Part shown: one piece after another, positions 43,546 through 51,887 of the stretch
Position numbering within the stretch: the first letter of the stretch is position 1
Layout: every line of letters begins with the position of its first letter
Origin: an uncultured Prevotellaceae bacterium
Lineage (GTDB): Bacteria; Bacteroidota; Bacteroidia; Bacteroidales; Muribaculaceae
DNA: 64,000 bases
NCBI GenBank assembly: GCA_900318065.1
Contig: ONIY01000002.1
Coordinates: 24,482-88,481, forward strand
Reading direction: 5' to 3'
The notes under the pieces: generated by a model
The model's database searches: none
Seen by the model: the letters and a program-made list of their open reading frames with translations, nothing else
What the model was told of the DNA's origin: nothing
Translations under genes and position numbers: made by a program

Positions 43546-44502
43546 ATGGACATTTCGGTTGTAGTGCCACTATTTAACGAGGCGGAGTCGCTGCCTGAGC
43601 TGGCGGCGTGGATTGAACGTGTGATGAATGAGCACAACTTCACCTACGAGGTGCTGATGATTAACGACGGCAGCACCGACGACTCATGGCGGGTAATAAA
43701 AGAACTGAGCGAGAAGAACCCTTGCATCAAGGGGGTGAGCTTCCGTCGCAACTACGGCAAGTCGCCTGCGCTGTTCACTGGATTTGAGCGCGTGCAGGGC
43801 GATGTTGTCATCACCATGGATGCCGACCTCCAGGACTCGCCCGACGAGATTCCCGAGCTCTACCGCATGATCACCGAGGACGGCTACGACCTGGTGAGCG
43901 GATGGAAGCAGAAGCGCTACGACCCGCTGTCGAAGACCTTGCCCACCAAGCTCTTCAACGCCACCGCACGCAAGGTGAGCGGCATCAAGAACCTGCACGA
44001 CTTCAACTGCGGTCTCAAGGCCTATCGCCGCGAGGTGGTAAAGCACATCGAGGTCTATGGCGACATGCACCGCTACATCCCTTATCTTGCCAAGAACGCC
44101 GGTTTCAACAAGATAGGCGAGAAGGTGGTGCACCATCAGGCACGCAAGTATGGCAAGTCGAAGTTTGGGCTCGACCGCTTTGTCAATGGCTATCTTGACC
44201 TGATGACGCTGTGGTTCCAGTCAAAGTTTGGCGTCAAGCCCATGCACTTCTTTGGCCTGCTGGGAAGCCTCATGTTCTTCATTGGTTTGATAGCGGTGAT
44301 TGCCGTGGGAGCGATAAAACTCTATAACATGCACGCTGGCAACCACTATATCCTGGTTACCGACTCGCCCTATTTCTACCTCGCCCTCACATGCATGATT
44401 CTGGGCACCCAACTGTTCCTGACGGGATTCCTGGGCGAACTCATAGCCCGCAACTCCTCAGGCCGCAACCACTACGAGATAGAGGAGGAAATAAAGGGGT
44501 AA
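43546..44502 (+). CDS. Family 2 glycosyltransferase, DPM1/GtrB type
   Basis: 318 residues. The GT-A domain begins ISVVVPLFNEAESLPEL, with MINDGSTDDSW near residue 34 and MDADLQDSPDEIP near 90 (the DXD metal site). Two C-terminal helices (about 230-255 and 272-295) anchor it. Proteins of this size transfer a sugar from a nucleotide donor to polyprenyl phosphate (as DPM1 and GtrB do). Operon partner: the DUF4199 gene upstream. The end is followed by a heptad array. Confidence 0.9.
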   Translation: MDISVVVPLFNEAESLPELAAWIERVMNEHNFTYEVLMINDGSTDDSWRVIKELSEKNPCIKGVSFRRNYGKSPALFTGFERVQGDVVITMDADLQDSPDEIPELYRMITEDGYDLVSGWKQKRYDPLSKTLPTKLFNATARKVSGIKNLHDFNCGLKAYRREVVKHIEVYGDMHRYIPYLAKNAGFNKIGEKVVHHQARKYGKSKFGLDRFVNGYLDLMTLWFQSKFGVKPMHFFGLLGSLMFFIGLIAVIAVGAIKLYNMHAGNHYILVTDSPYFYLALTCMILGTQLFLTGFLGELIARNSSGRNHYEIEEEIKG

Positions 44503-44632
44503 GTGTTAAGTGTTAAGTGTTAAGTGTTAAGGGTTAAGGGTTAAGTGTTAAGGGTAAAGTGGCCCGGAAAATCCGGAAAATCCGGAACTTCCGGGAAAAA
44601 CTGACAACTGACAACTGACAACTGATAACTGA
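44500..44632. repeat. Heptad array (TTAAGTG then CTGACAA types)
   Basis: Seven or eight TTAAGTG/TTAAGGG heptads (44502-44557), a GGAAAATCC/GGAACTTCC stretch, then four CTGACAA/CTGATAA heptads ending directly before the ATG at 44633. Confidence 0.75.
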
Positions 44633-45109
44633 ATGAGGCGACTGATATACATATTTCTAATGCTAGTTGTGGGGTGTTTCCTGGCAACGGGCATTGTCGC
44701 GTGCAGTAACGACAACTGCATGGGCAACAGCAATGGCATTCCACTGGCGGCTTTCTATGAGGGCAACAATGCTGTTACACTTCCTAGCCTAACGGTGTAT
44801 GGCATAGGCGCTCCTAACGACAGCGCCATCATCAGGAATTCCAGTGCCAGCCAGGTGTACCTGCCACTGCGCATCACTGCCACTACTTGCGAGTATGTGC
44901 TGGACTATAACGGCACCGAAATCGATAACGACACCCTAACGCTCAATTATGACATCATTCCCTATTTTGAGTCGCGCGAGTGTGGGGCGATGTATAACTT
45001 CGACATCAAGTCGTGGGAGTTCACGTGCCATGCCATCGACTCGGTGGCAATCCCCGATACACGTATCACCAATGCCGACGTAGTAACCATCAAGATTTTT
45101 ATGCAATGA
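44633..45109 (+). CDS. DUF6452 family lipoprotein
   Basis: 158 residues. A lipoprotein signal ends IVAC (cysteine near residue 24). The sequence SNDNCMGNSNGIPLAAFYE..., the LTVYGIGAPNDSAI stretch and the paired cysteines (C...C near residues 85 and 116) match the pattern I know from DUF6452, a Bacteroidetes lipoprotein encoded next to a DUF6048 gene. Function unknown. Its stop overlaps the start of the DUF6048 gene (AATGA), so the two are coupled. Confidence 0.75.
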   Translation: MRRLIYIFLMLVVGCFLATGIVACSNDNCMGNSNGIPLAAFYEGNNAVTLPSLTVYGIGAPNDSAIIRNSSASQVYLPLRITATTCEYVLDYNGTEIDNDTLTLNYDIIPYFESRECGAMYNFDIKSWEFTCHAIDSVAIPDTRITNADVVTIKIFMQ

Positions 45110-45972
45110 CACTCAAGAAGTTATATCTTTTGGCGATTGCCATGATGGTTGCAGTGCTGCTCATGCCGCTTGGCGCTCAAGAGCAGCAGCGCAAGGTCAC
45201 TCCGGTGAAACCCAGCACCAACAAAGTGCTCACCCCACCCAAGGGCACCGACGAGAAGACCATTGAGCGATACCTCACTGGCGACACCACCTCGCTTCGT
45301 GCACAGGAGATAAAGGACTCTCTCGCAAGGATTTATCCGCATTATCCTGCTCTCACCGAGATGTGGCTGGGAGTGAACTTTGCCGACGGGTTGCTCAAGG
45401 TCTTTGGGCAGAAGTATGCCTCCTTCGACTTTCATGCAACGTTCAACATGTGGAACCGCCTGCAGCCTGTGGTGGTGGCAGGTCTGGGAGTGGCAAAGGA
45501 CACGCCCGACGACATGAACTTCACCTATCGCGGCAAACTCTCGCCATATTTCAAACTTGGAGCAAACTACAACTTCCTTTACAAGAAAGAACCTCAATAT
45601 CAGCTCTATGCTGGTGTGCGACTGGGCTTCAGCACGTTTAAGTATGACATCACCGATGCCACTGTCCAGAATCCCTATTGGGGCGAGGCTAACGACAACT
45701 TTGAGTTGAAGGGCAATAGCGGCAACGCGCTGTGGGGCGAAATGCTCGTGGGCCTCAAGGTGGGCATTGCCAGCAACTGGGCACTGGGATGGGAGGCTAA
45801 GTTCCACGGCATGTTCAAGGAGAAGAAGAGTGACCATGGCATGCCATGGTTCATTCCGGGATTTGGTACCCGCGGCGGCAAGTGGGCGTTTGGACTGTCG
45901 CTCTATTACACCATCCCCATGAACCGCGACCGCTGGCCAGCAAAGGATGAAGAGAAGAAAAAGTTGCGCTAA
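45106..45972 (+). CDS. DUF6048 outer membrane beta-barrel-like protein
   Basis: 288 residues. A signal peptide ends LGAQ (about residue 24). After a 70-residue linker come beta strands such as MWLGVNFADGLLKVFGQKYASFD, YFKLGANYNFLY, YAGVRLGFSTFKYDI and a C-terminal FGLSLYYTIPM. This alternation of polar and aromatic residues, ending with an aromatic strand, suggests an outer membrane barrel. The pair with DUF6452 is conserved in Bacteroidetes. Confidence 0.78.
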   Translation: MTLKKLYLLAIAMMVAVLLMPLGAQEQQRKVTPVKPSTNKVLTPPKGTDEKTIERYLTGDTTSLRAQEIKDSLARIYPHYPALTEMWLGVNFADGLLKVFGQKYASFDFHATFNMWNRLQPVVVAGLGVAKDTPDDMNFTYRGKLSPYFKLGANYNFLYKKEPQYQLYAGVRLGFSTFKYDITDATVQNPYWGEANDNFELKGNSGNALWGEMLVGLKVGIASNWALGWEAKFHGMFKEKKSDHGMPWFIPGFGTRGGKWAFGLSLYYTIPMNRDRWPAKDEEKKKLR

Positions 45973-46011
45973 ATGCGTGATTAGTCAACCGAAAAACTGA
46001 ATAACAATAAT

Positions 46012-46953
46012 ATGGAAAGTAGAATAAGCAAGCTTTTTGGAATCAAGTATCCCATCATTGCCGGTGGCATGGTGTGGTGTAGTGGATGGCGACTGGCAGC
46101 TGCTGTGAGCAACGCTGGCGGACTGGGACTGATAGGTGCCGGGTCGATGACACCCGAGGTGCTGCGAGAGCACATCGTCAAGTGCAGGCAGGCTACCGAT
46201 AAACCCTTTGGCGTGAACGTGCCACTCATGAAACCCAATAGTGCCGAGATGATGGAAGTGATAGCCCAGGAGCATGTCCCCGTGGTCTTCACCAGTGCCG
46301 GCAGCCCCAAGAAGTGGACTGCCTGGCTGCATGAGCGCGGTATCAAGGTGGCCCACGTGGTGGCGTCGTCTACGTTTGCTCGCAAGTGTGAGGACGCTGG
46401 GGTCGACGCGGTGGTCGCCGAGGGATTTGAGGCGGGAGGCCACAACGGCAAGGAGGAGACCACCACACTGTGCCTTGTTCCCGCAGCCCGACGTGCCACT
46501 TCGCTGCCACTGATTGCCGCTGGAGGCATTACAAGCGGTGACGCTATTCTTGCCACACAAGTGCTTGGTGCCGAGGGTGTGCAGATAGGCACTCTCTTCG
46601 CTCTCACTCAGGAGAGTGGTGCTCACGAGGCGTTCAAGCGTCGCTGCCTCGACCTTAACGAGGGCGACACGCGGTTGCTGCTGCGCAAACTTTCTCCCAC
46701 CCGTCTGGTGAAAGGTGGATTCTATAATGCCATCGAGGAGGCCGAGAACCGCGGTGCCACCAGCGAGGAGTTGCTCGAGATAATAGGCATTGGCAAGACC
46801 AAGGTGGGCATCTTTGACGGTGACATTGAGAATGGCGAACTCGAGATAGGGCAGGGCGCATCGCTGCTCAAGGGCCACGACATCGAGCCAGTGGCAACGG
46901 TGATGCAACGCTTGGTTGATGAGTATAATCAAGCCCGCAAAAGAATGTCATAA
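46012..46953 (+). CDS. fabK: Enoyl-ACP reductase FabK-like / nitronate monooxygenase family
   Basis: 313 residues. FMN-dependent TIM barrel: YPIIAGGMVWCSGWRLAAAVSNAGGLGLIG near residues 13-42, AEGFEAGGHNG near 140 with the histidine typical of FabK and nitronate monooxygenases, and GGITSGDAILA near 175. FabK catalyses the last reduction in fatty acid elongation. The alternative name, nitronate monooxygenase (2-nitropropane dioxygenase), cannot be excluded from sequence alone, though Bacteroidetes homologs of this length usually act as FabK. Confidence 0.82.
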   Translation: MESRISKLFGIKYPIIAGGMVWCSGWRLAAAVSNAGGLGLIGAGSMTPEVLREHIVKCRQATDKPFGVNVPLMKPNSAEMMEVIAQEHVPVVFTSAGSPKKWTAWLHERGIKVAHVVASSTFARKCEDAGVDAVVAEGFEAGGHNGKEETTTLCLVPAARRATSLPLIAAGGITSGDAILATQVLGAEGVQIGTLFALTQESGAHEAFKRRCLDLNEGDTRLLLRKLSPTRLVKGGFYNAIEEAENRGATSEELLEIIGIGKTKVGIFDGDIENGELEIGQGASLLKGHDIEPVATVMQRLVDEYNQARKRMS

Positions 46954-46983
46954 CGGCCGTTGTCACTCTGCTGGTTGCACTAA

Positions 46984-48003
46984 ATGACTGAACTCGACCC
47001 AAACAGGCTTTACTGGATTGACGCGATACGCTCGTTTGCTTGCGTGTGCGTGTTGCTCTCGCATGCCTTCGACCCGGTGGGCGCCGCTCAGGTTGCCGCT
47101 CTCGAGCCCATCCGCTATCTTATCGTGGCAGGTGCCTCGGTGCTGTTCTTCATGATCTCAGGCGCACTGGTGTTCTACAAGCCCAAACCCCTGATACCCT
47201 TCATGAAGCGCCGCTTGGTCAAGATTGCGTTGCCCATGGTGATATGGACCATCGTGGCGCTGCTCATCGAGTGCCTGTGTCACGACATGGAGTGGTCGCA
47301 GTTGCCTCACAAGCTCATGCTCATCCCGTTCACACAGCAGTTTGGCACCTTCTGGTTCATCTATGTGATTTTTGGCATCTACCTGCTCACGCCCATGATA
47401 GCCACATGGCTTGAGCGCTGCTCGCGCGCCGAGGTGCGGTTGCTGCTCATCGTGAGTTGTGTGGCAATGGCAATTCCTTACCTCAGGATTGTGGACAAGG
47501 AATTTCCCAAGGCATTGTTTACCGACACCGGTTCGTTCTACTATTTCGCTGGATACCTGTGGATTTGCCTCATGGGCTATTACATCAGGCGATACATCAA
47601 CATCGAGCGTTACAAGTGGTGGCACTATGCCATCCTGGTGGCAATACTGCTCATGCCCGTGGTGCTGCTATGGCTGGGCGAGCCTGCCGCCGTGGTGAAG
47701 CGACGCACTAATCTCAGCGTTGTGCTGCTGTGTGCCTGCTATTTTGTGATTTTGAAGCACCTCAGGCTTAGCGACCGCATGAAGCGCGTGGTCTACGACT
47801 TTGCCCAGCACAGTTTCGGCATCTATCTGGTGCACAACCATATATACAATTTTATCCTCGCTCCCATCTTTGCCCAACTGGGGCTGCATTACTCGGTGGC
47901 AGTGCCGCTGGCGTTCCTGCTGTGCCTGGTGCTGAGCTACGCAGTGGTGCACCTCATCTCAAAACTCTCGATAGGCGACTATCTTGTTGCCTACAATTCT
48001 TGA
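46984..48003 (+). CDS. Acyltransferase family membrane protein
   Basis: 339 residues with about ten helices. RLYWIDAIRSFACVCVLLSHAFDPVG holds the arginine and histidine of acyltransferase 3 / WecH-like enzymes; FFMISGALVFYK follows. Later, HSFGIYLVHNHIYNFIL resembles the C-terminal conserved helix. Likely O-acetylation of a cell-surface glycan; acceptor unknown. It begins 30 bases after fabK and may be cotranscribed. Confidence 0.85.
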   Translation: MTELDPNRLYWIDAIRSFACVCVLLSHAFDPVGAAQVAALEPIRYLIVAGASVLFFMISGALVFYKPKPLIPFMKRRLVKIALPMVIWTIVALLIECLCHDMEWSQLPHKLMLIPFTQQFGTFWFIYVIFGIYLLTPMIATWLERCSRAEVRLLLIVSCVAMAIPYLRIVDKEFPKALFTDTGSFYYFAGYLWICLMGYYIRRYINIERYKWWHYAILVAILLMPVVLLWLGEPAAVVKRRTNLSVVLLCACYFVILKHLRLSDRMKRVVYDFAQHSFGIYLVHNHIYNFILAPIFAQLGLHYSVAVPLAFLLCLVLSYAVVHLISKLSIGDYLVAYNS

Positions 48004-48056
48004 CTCAAGCTTTTAGAGTGATTGTGTATGCTCAAATTGCTAAATATCAAGCGAAA

Positions 48057-48085
48057 AACTCCCCCTCTAAGATAGAGGGGGAGTT
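48057..48085. repeat. Single palindrome related to the REPIN-like element
   Basis: AACTCCCCCTCTA - AGA - TAGAGGGGGAGTT, a perfect 13-base stem with a 3-base loop. The core equals the arms at 25334-25372 and 25444-25467. It may also act as a transcription terminator for the acyltransferase gene, though no T-run follows. Confidence 0.75.
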
Positions 48086-48194
48086 GACACACAGCAGTTT
48101 AACTATTATCCTCGTGACAATAGAAACTACAATTCTTGACATCGCTCTAACTAAACTTGCATTTTATTAATAACGTATTAGATTATAAGAACAA

Positions 48195-49556
48195 ATGAAA
48201 TGGTCTAAAATGATTAAATTCTGCGTGCGGCTGGTGCAGCGGTGGTTGCCCGAGCCGTTCATCTTTGCCATCCTGCTCACTTTTGTGGCAGCGGTGGTGG
48301 CGATGCCAGTGTGTCACCAATCACCTCTCGAGGTGGTTGAGCACTGGGGCGACGGAGTGTGGAATTTGCTGGAGTTTGCAATGCAAATGGCGCTGGTGCT
48401 GGTGTGTGGCTCCACGCTGGCGGCAGCACCGGTGATCAAGCGTGGCATCGATGCCATGGCGCGACTGCCCAAGAGTGCTCCAGCGGCAATAGCGCTGGTG
48501 ACAGTGGTGTCGGCAGTGGCTTGCTGCATCAACTGGGGATTTGGACTGATAGTGGGCGTGGTGTTTGCCAAGGCAATAGCGCGCAAGCGTGGCGATGTTG
48601 ACTATCGCCTTCTCATCGCCTCGGCCTACAGTGGCTTCGTTGTGTGGCATGCCAGCATCTCGGGCTCAATACCCCTCACCATGGCCACTCCTGGCGAGTC
48701 GCTGGCAATGGCTACCAATGGCGCTCTCACCGAGCCTGTGCCCTTGACACACACAATCTTCGACTGGCACAACCTGGTGACGGTGCTGGTGGTGATAATA
48801 GGCATCACCGTTGCCAACACCCTGATGCATCCCAAGCAGGGCGTCCTCACCATCGACCCCGCGCTCCTCAAGGACGATGACACTGCCGCGGCCAGCAGTC
48901 AATCCACAACCAAGACTCCTGCCCAGCGCCTTGAGCGCAGCAGGGTGCTCTCGTGGCTCGTGGCGCTGATGCTCGTGGCTTATCTCGTGATTCATCTCTT
49001 TGTGAAAGACGCCAGTGTAGACCTGGGTGTGGTAATCATGATATTCCTAGCGCTGGGACTCATGCTGCATTCCACACCAGTCGACTATGTGCGTGCTTTT
49101 GGAAAAGCAACAAGCGGTGCTGCGGGAATCATCTTGCAGTTCCCATTCTATGCCGGAATCATGGGAATTGTGACGGGTGTAGGACTCAGTGGCATCAGTC
49201 TGGGAGGTGTGCTGGCACAGGCGTGCATCAGCATCAGCAATCCGGTCACCTATCCGTTGCTCACCTTCCTGTGTGCTGCTGTGCTCAACCTCTTTGTGCC
49301 TAGTGGCGGAGGACACTGGGCTGTGCAGGCACCAGTGATGTTTACCGCAGGCGCCAACCTCGCCGTCGACCCTGGCTTGACAGGAATGGCGATTGCATGG
49401 GGTGACGCTTGGACCAATCTCATTCAGCCCTTCTGGGCGCTCCCGGCACTAGCAATAGCGCGCCTCGACGCTAAGGACATCATGGGATACTGCCTCATCG
49501 ACCTCCTCGTCACCGGCGTGATCATCGCAGCCGGCCTGCTCTTCTGGGCAATGTAA
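48195..49556 (+). CDS. atoE: Short-chain fatty acid transporter (AtoE type)
   Basis: 453 residues with about twelve helices. WLPEPFIFAILLTFVAAV near residue 15, CCINWGFGLIVG near 113, and VPSGGGHWAVQAPVM near 372 are characteristic of the AtoE family, which takes up acetoacetate or short-chain fatty acids. The gene has its own upstream gap of about 190 bases and a clear terminator downstream. Confidence 0.9.
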   Translation: MKWSKMIKFCVRLVQRWLPEPFIFAILLTFVAAVVAMPVCHQSPLEVVEHWGDGVWNLLEFAMQMALVLVCGSTLAAAPVIKRGIDAMARLPKSAPAAIALVTVVSAVACCINWGFGLIVGVVFAKAIARKRGDVDYRLLIASAYSGFVVWHASISGSIPLTMATPGESLAMATNGALTEPVPLTHTIFDWHNLVTVLVVIIGITVANTLMHPKQGVLTIDPALLKDDDTAAASSQSTTKTPAQRLERSRVLSWLVALMLVAYLVIHLFVKDASVDLGVVIMIFLALGLMLHSTPVDYVRAFGKATSGAAGIILQFPFYAGIMGIVTGVGLSGISLGGVLAQACISISNPVTYPLLTFLCAAVLNLFVPSGGGHWAVQAPVMFTAGANLAVDPGLTGMAIAWGDAWTNLIQPFWALPALAIARLDAKDIMGYCLIDLLVTGVIIAAGLLFWAM

Positions 49557-49579
49557 AACTCCCAGAATGTCATCAAAAT

Positions 49580-49618
49580 ATCCTCGCAAGGTTACCGCCC
49601 TTGTGAGGACATTTTTTT
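49580..49618 (+). terminator. Intrinsic terminator of atoE
   Basis: TCCTCGCAAGG (49581-49591) and CCTTGTGAGGA (49599-49609) form a stem with one G-T pair, followed by CATTTTTTT. Confidence 0.8.
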
Positions 49619-49648
49619 CTTTTGCCAGATTGAAAAAAGTTGGAAAAG

Positions 49649-49700
49649 TTTGATTGTTTTTGGGAATGTGTATCTTTGTGTCCTATAAAGACTTATAGGA
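49649..49700 (+). promoter_or_regulatory. Promoter with palindrome at the transcription start
   Basis: TTTG (49649-49652) and TATCTTTG (49671-49678) are separated by 18 bases. Directly after the -7 box TCCTATAA-AGAC-TTATAGGA (49681-49700) is a perfect inverted repeat located over the expected start site, suggesting an operator or a 5-prime hairpin. Confidence 0.6.
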
Positions 49701-49718
49701 ACCTAAAAAAGAAATAAT

Positions 49719-49886
49719 ATGAAAACTAAACTTCTACTTCTCTTGGTTGTCCTGGCTTGCTCTGGCGTGATGAATGCTGCCACGAGCTACGGCCAGCAAT
49801 TGCCAGAAGATGCCGTCAACTGCCATGTCGCCAGCAGCCGACACTGGATACATTCCCATGCATCCAGCCACATGGCCCATTTGTAA
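49719..49886 (+). CDS. Small secreted protein, possibly truncated
   Basis: 55 residues. The first 25 form a signal peptide (MKTKLLLLLVVLACSGVMNA), and the following 30 are polar with five histidines and a single cysteine pair-breaking pattern. A promoter and an AT-rich leader precede it, so it looks expressed. The short mature part with no recognisable fold may be a small secreted peptide or the remnant of a longer exported protein that met an early stop. I cannot assign a function. Confidence 0.5.
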   Translation: MKTKLLLLLVVLACSGVMNAATSYGQQLPEDAVNCHVASSRHWIHSHASSHMAHL

Positions 49887-49937
49887 TTTTCTGAAATTTG
49901 CCATGATAAATATTCTTTTGTATTAAACAATGTGAGG

Positions 49938-49964
49938 TGTCGCGTGAGAAACTCACACGCGACA
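49938..49964. other. Hairpin in the gap between convergent genes
   Basis: TGTCGCGTG (49938-49946) pairs with CACGCGACA (49956-49964). No T-run follows on either strand. It lies between the small secreted ORF (plus) and the secreted protein gene at 50025 (minus), so it may help end transcription. Confidence 0.4.
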
Positions 49965-50024
49965 AAATGGCCGTGTGAGCGACACGGCTTAAACGCTGAA
50001 TGATAGATCAATACACGCTGTTGT

Positions 50025-50441
50025 CTAACACAAAAGTCGGCAAAGTGTGATTACATAGTAATTGACAGCTCTCGGTTCTCGCAGGGGAGTAGTGAGGCGC
50101 TCAACAGTGAATTGTCCAGTGGATGAGAGTGGCGCATAAATGTTGTCCAGCAGGCGGTTCACTGAGCGACGCAGCATGTTTGTGCGCATCAATGTTGTGC
50201 GATACTTTAATGGCGTTAGCAGTCGCGAATTTTGCGACGGTGTCACGGCTGGAATTTGAGCCGGTGCGCTCAGCATCTGGCATCCATCATGTGTGAATGG
50301 GGTGGACTCGCTGTTGGACGTTAACTCGCCCTGTGGTATGTCAGGATAAGGCACAGTCTCATGCTGTGTCGCAGCAATGCTGGTGGCACTCATCAATGCC
50401 ATCATCACCATCAAGGCCCATATCCTAAAACTATTCTTCAT
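50025..50441 (-). CDS. Hypothetical secreted protein
   Basis: 138 residues. A signal peptide (MKNSFRIWALMVMMALMSATSIA) is followed by a polar, serine/threonine/proline-rich part and an arginine-rich C-terminus with two late cysteines. No known domain was recognised. The ATG at 50441 is chosen because a -7 box lies at 50467-50474, downstream of the earlier in-frame ATG at 50519. Possibly a recently evolved or degrading gene. Confidence 0.55.
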   Translation of the reverse strand: MKNSFRIWALMVMMALMSATSIAATQHETVPYPDIPQGELTSNSESTPFTHDGCQMLSAPAQIPAVTPSQNSRLLTPLKYRTTLMRTNMLRRSVNRLLDNIYAPLSSTGQFTVERLTTPLREPRAVNYYVITLCRLLC

Positions 50442-50466
50442 AACGATGTCACAAGGAATCGAAGTG

Positions 50467-50474
50467 CAAAAGTA
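50467..50474 (-). promoter_or_regulatory. -7 box for the secreted protein at 50025
   Basis: TACTTTTG on the minus strand, with a TTTG about 20 bases upstream as -33 box. Confidence 0.6.
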
Positions 50475-50577
50475 CAATGATTGGCCAACACTACCAAATT
50501 TAGAGACTAATTTTATCAAAAATGTTTGTTTAACTTTATTTCAATTTGGTGGGAAAGATTTTGGCACAATAGCACCA

Positions 50578-50585
50578 TACCTTTG
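50578..50585 (+). promoter_or_regulatory. -7 box for the 97-residue gene
   Basis: TACCTTTG, 111 bases upstream of the ATG at 50697, leaving a leader of about 105 bases. The leader ends in GCGGAGGAC about 8 bases before the start codon, an unusually good Shine-Dalgarno site for this phylum. Confidence 0.55.
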
Positions 50586-50696
50586 CAGTGTAAATCAATC
50601 GCAGGTGGTTGATGAAGCCCCCCAGAAGTAGTCGCTAATGACCTGTTTAGGGGTTAACGAAAAAAGTAATAACAAAACATTGCGGAGGACATTACT

Positions 50697-50990
50697 ATGA
50701 ACACAATTGCAACAACATTGACAAGTAGCGATCAGGTTTTTGCCACCCTCGAAGTGGGAGGCAAGGTTTTGGCGAGCGTTTGCAAGAGCAACTTCTCGAC
50801 AGTCGACGACATTGTGAGGTTTGTTTGCTCAATGGCAGGACGTTTTATGGGGCTTGCGCGCCTCAGCATCCGTAACAAGACCCAGGGCTGGAGCATGAAC
50901 ATGGCTCTGGCATCGCGCCAGCAGGTGGCAAGACCCGCCTATCACGCCGCCACCCCCAGCCAGTATTTCCAGGCATCGCTTTTTAATTGA
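50697..50990 (+). CDS. Small conserved-looking protein of unknown function
   Basis: 97 residues, no signal peptide or helix-turn-helix. The core (FATLEVGGKVLASVCKSNFS, then FVCSMAGRFMGLARLSIRNK) alternates hydrophobic and polar residues like a small alpha/beta fold, with TQGWSMNMAL near residue 63. Similar roughly 100-residue proteins with an R-N-K-T-Q-G-W motif seem familiar from other Bacteroidales, but I cannot name the family. It has its own promoter, a strong ribosome-binding site and a strong terminator, so it is a well-kept single gene. Confidence 0.65.
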   Translation: MNTIATTLTSSDQVFATLEVGGKVLASVCKSNFSTVDDIVRFVCSMAGRFMGLARLSIRNKTQGWSMNMALASRQQVARPAYHAATPSQYFQASLFN

Positions 50991-51081
50991 ATGACAATAG
51001 AATACAACTTAAATCTAAACCATGTGACAAACTGATAATTTCATCTCGTTTTTTTTGTTTGACTTCATTTGAATTTGTTTG

Positions 51082-51123
51082 ACACAAAAAAATCCCCCAT
51101 GTGAATGGCGGATTTTTTTGTGT
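51082..51123. terminator. Bidirectional terminator
   Basis: ACACAAAAAAATCCCCC and GGCGGATTTTTTTGTGT form a long stem with A and T tracts on both sides. It serves the 97-residue gene (plus) and the convergent DUF4251 gene (minus). Confidence 0.8.
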
Positions 51124-51157
51124 TATATATATCGTGTTATGTTTCTTCTCAAGTCCA

Positions 51158-51772
51158 TTAAGGCGTGATAGTGATTTTGTCGTTGGTGTAGGGGACGAGG
51201 CGTCCACGCAGCGTGAAGCGGCCGTTACCCATTGTGGGGAAGACGTCGGCGATAGCCTGGTCGCTGTCGCTGTACACGGTGATGGTCACGCTGGCGTGCA
51301 TGTTCCTGCCCACCATGTCGAATGAGGCCACTACGTTGCCCTTCTTGTCTTGTGTGATGTTTTTCTTGTTGATGCGGCCGTGCAATGTCACACCACCTAA
51401 GCCGTTGGCGCCAGGATTAGGGGTGTCGAAGGCAACCTGGAAGATTCCCTTGTCGCCCTGAGCGAGCAGGAAGTTGGTGTTGTCGTTAAGACCCAGTGAG
51501 TAGGCTCCGCGTGAGCCTCTCACCTCGGTGGCTTGCAGCACAAAATAACCGTCTTGCAAAGCCTTCACAGCCTTGAGGTTGAAGATTGAGTCCACAATCT
51601 GGTGGTCTTTCTTGATGCGTTCTTTGCGCTCTTTCTTGGTCTCGTTGGCAGGGATGTCGCCAGTTTTCTCAATCACATAGATGTCGTCGTCATAGCTCTG
51701 TGCCTGAGCCACTTGTGGCATGGCGATGATGGCCGCCATTGTCATTGATAGAATAAAAGTTATCTTCTTCAT
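51158..51772 (-). CDS. DUF4251 exported protein
   Basis: 204 residues. A signal peptide ends AQA (about residue 25). The region from KDHQIVDSIFNLKAVKALQDGYFVLQA to the C-terminal RGRLVPY matches DUF4251, a Bacteroidetes family of exported beta-sheet proteins of unknown role, with GSRGAYSLGLNDNTNFLL and AIADVFPTMGNGRFTLRG as typical segments. The ATG at 51772 opens the signal peptide and lies 27 bases after a -7 box; it is divergent from the CPBP gene. Confidence 0.82.
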   Translation of the reverse strand: MKKITFILSMTMAAIIAMPQVAQAQSYDDDIYVIEKTGDIPANETKKERKERIKKDHQIVDSIFNLKAVKALQDGYFVLQATEVRGSRGAYSLGLNDNTNFLLAQGDKGIFQVAFDTPNPGANGLGGVTLHGRINKKNITQDKKGNVVASFDMVGRNMHASVTITVYSDSDQAIADVFPTMGNGRFTLRGRLVPYTNDKITITP

Positions 51773-51798
51773 AGCCTTGAGTTTTTTGATAGTTGTTG

Positions 51799-51806
51799 CA
51801 AAATTA
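51799..51806 (-). promoter_or_regulatory. -7 box for the DUF4251 gene
   Basis: TAATTTTG on the minus strand. Confidence 0.6.
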
Positions 51807-51862
51807 CACACTATAAACACACAAACCATCATTTTACTGCATCAAATTTTGAACTTTTTTTG

Positions 51863-51870
51863 TATTTTTG
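51863..51870 (+). promoter_or_regulatory. -7 box for the CPBP protease gene
   Basis: TATTTTTG, 17 bases before the ATG at 51888. Confidence 0.6.
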
Positions 51871-51887
51871 CACAAAATAATTGTTTT

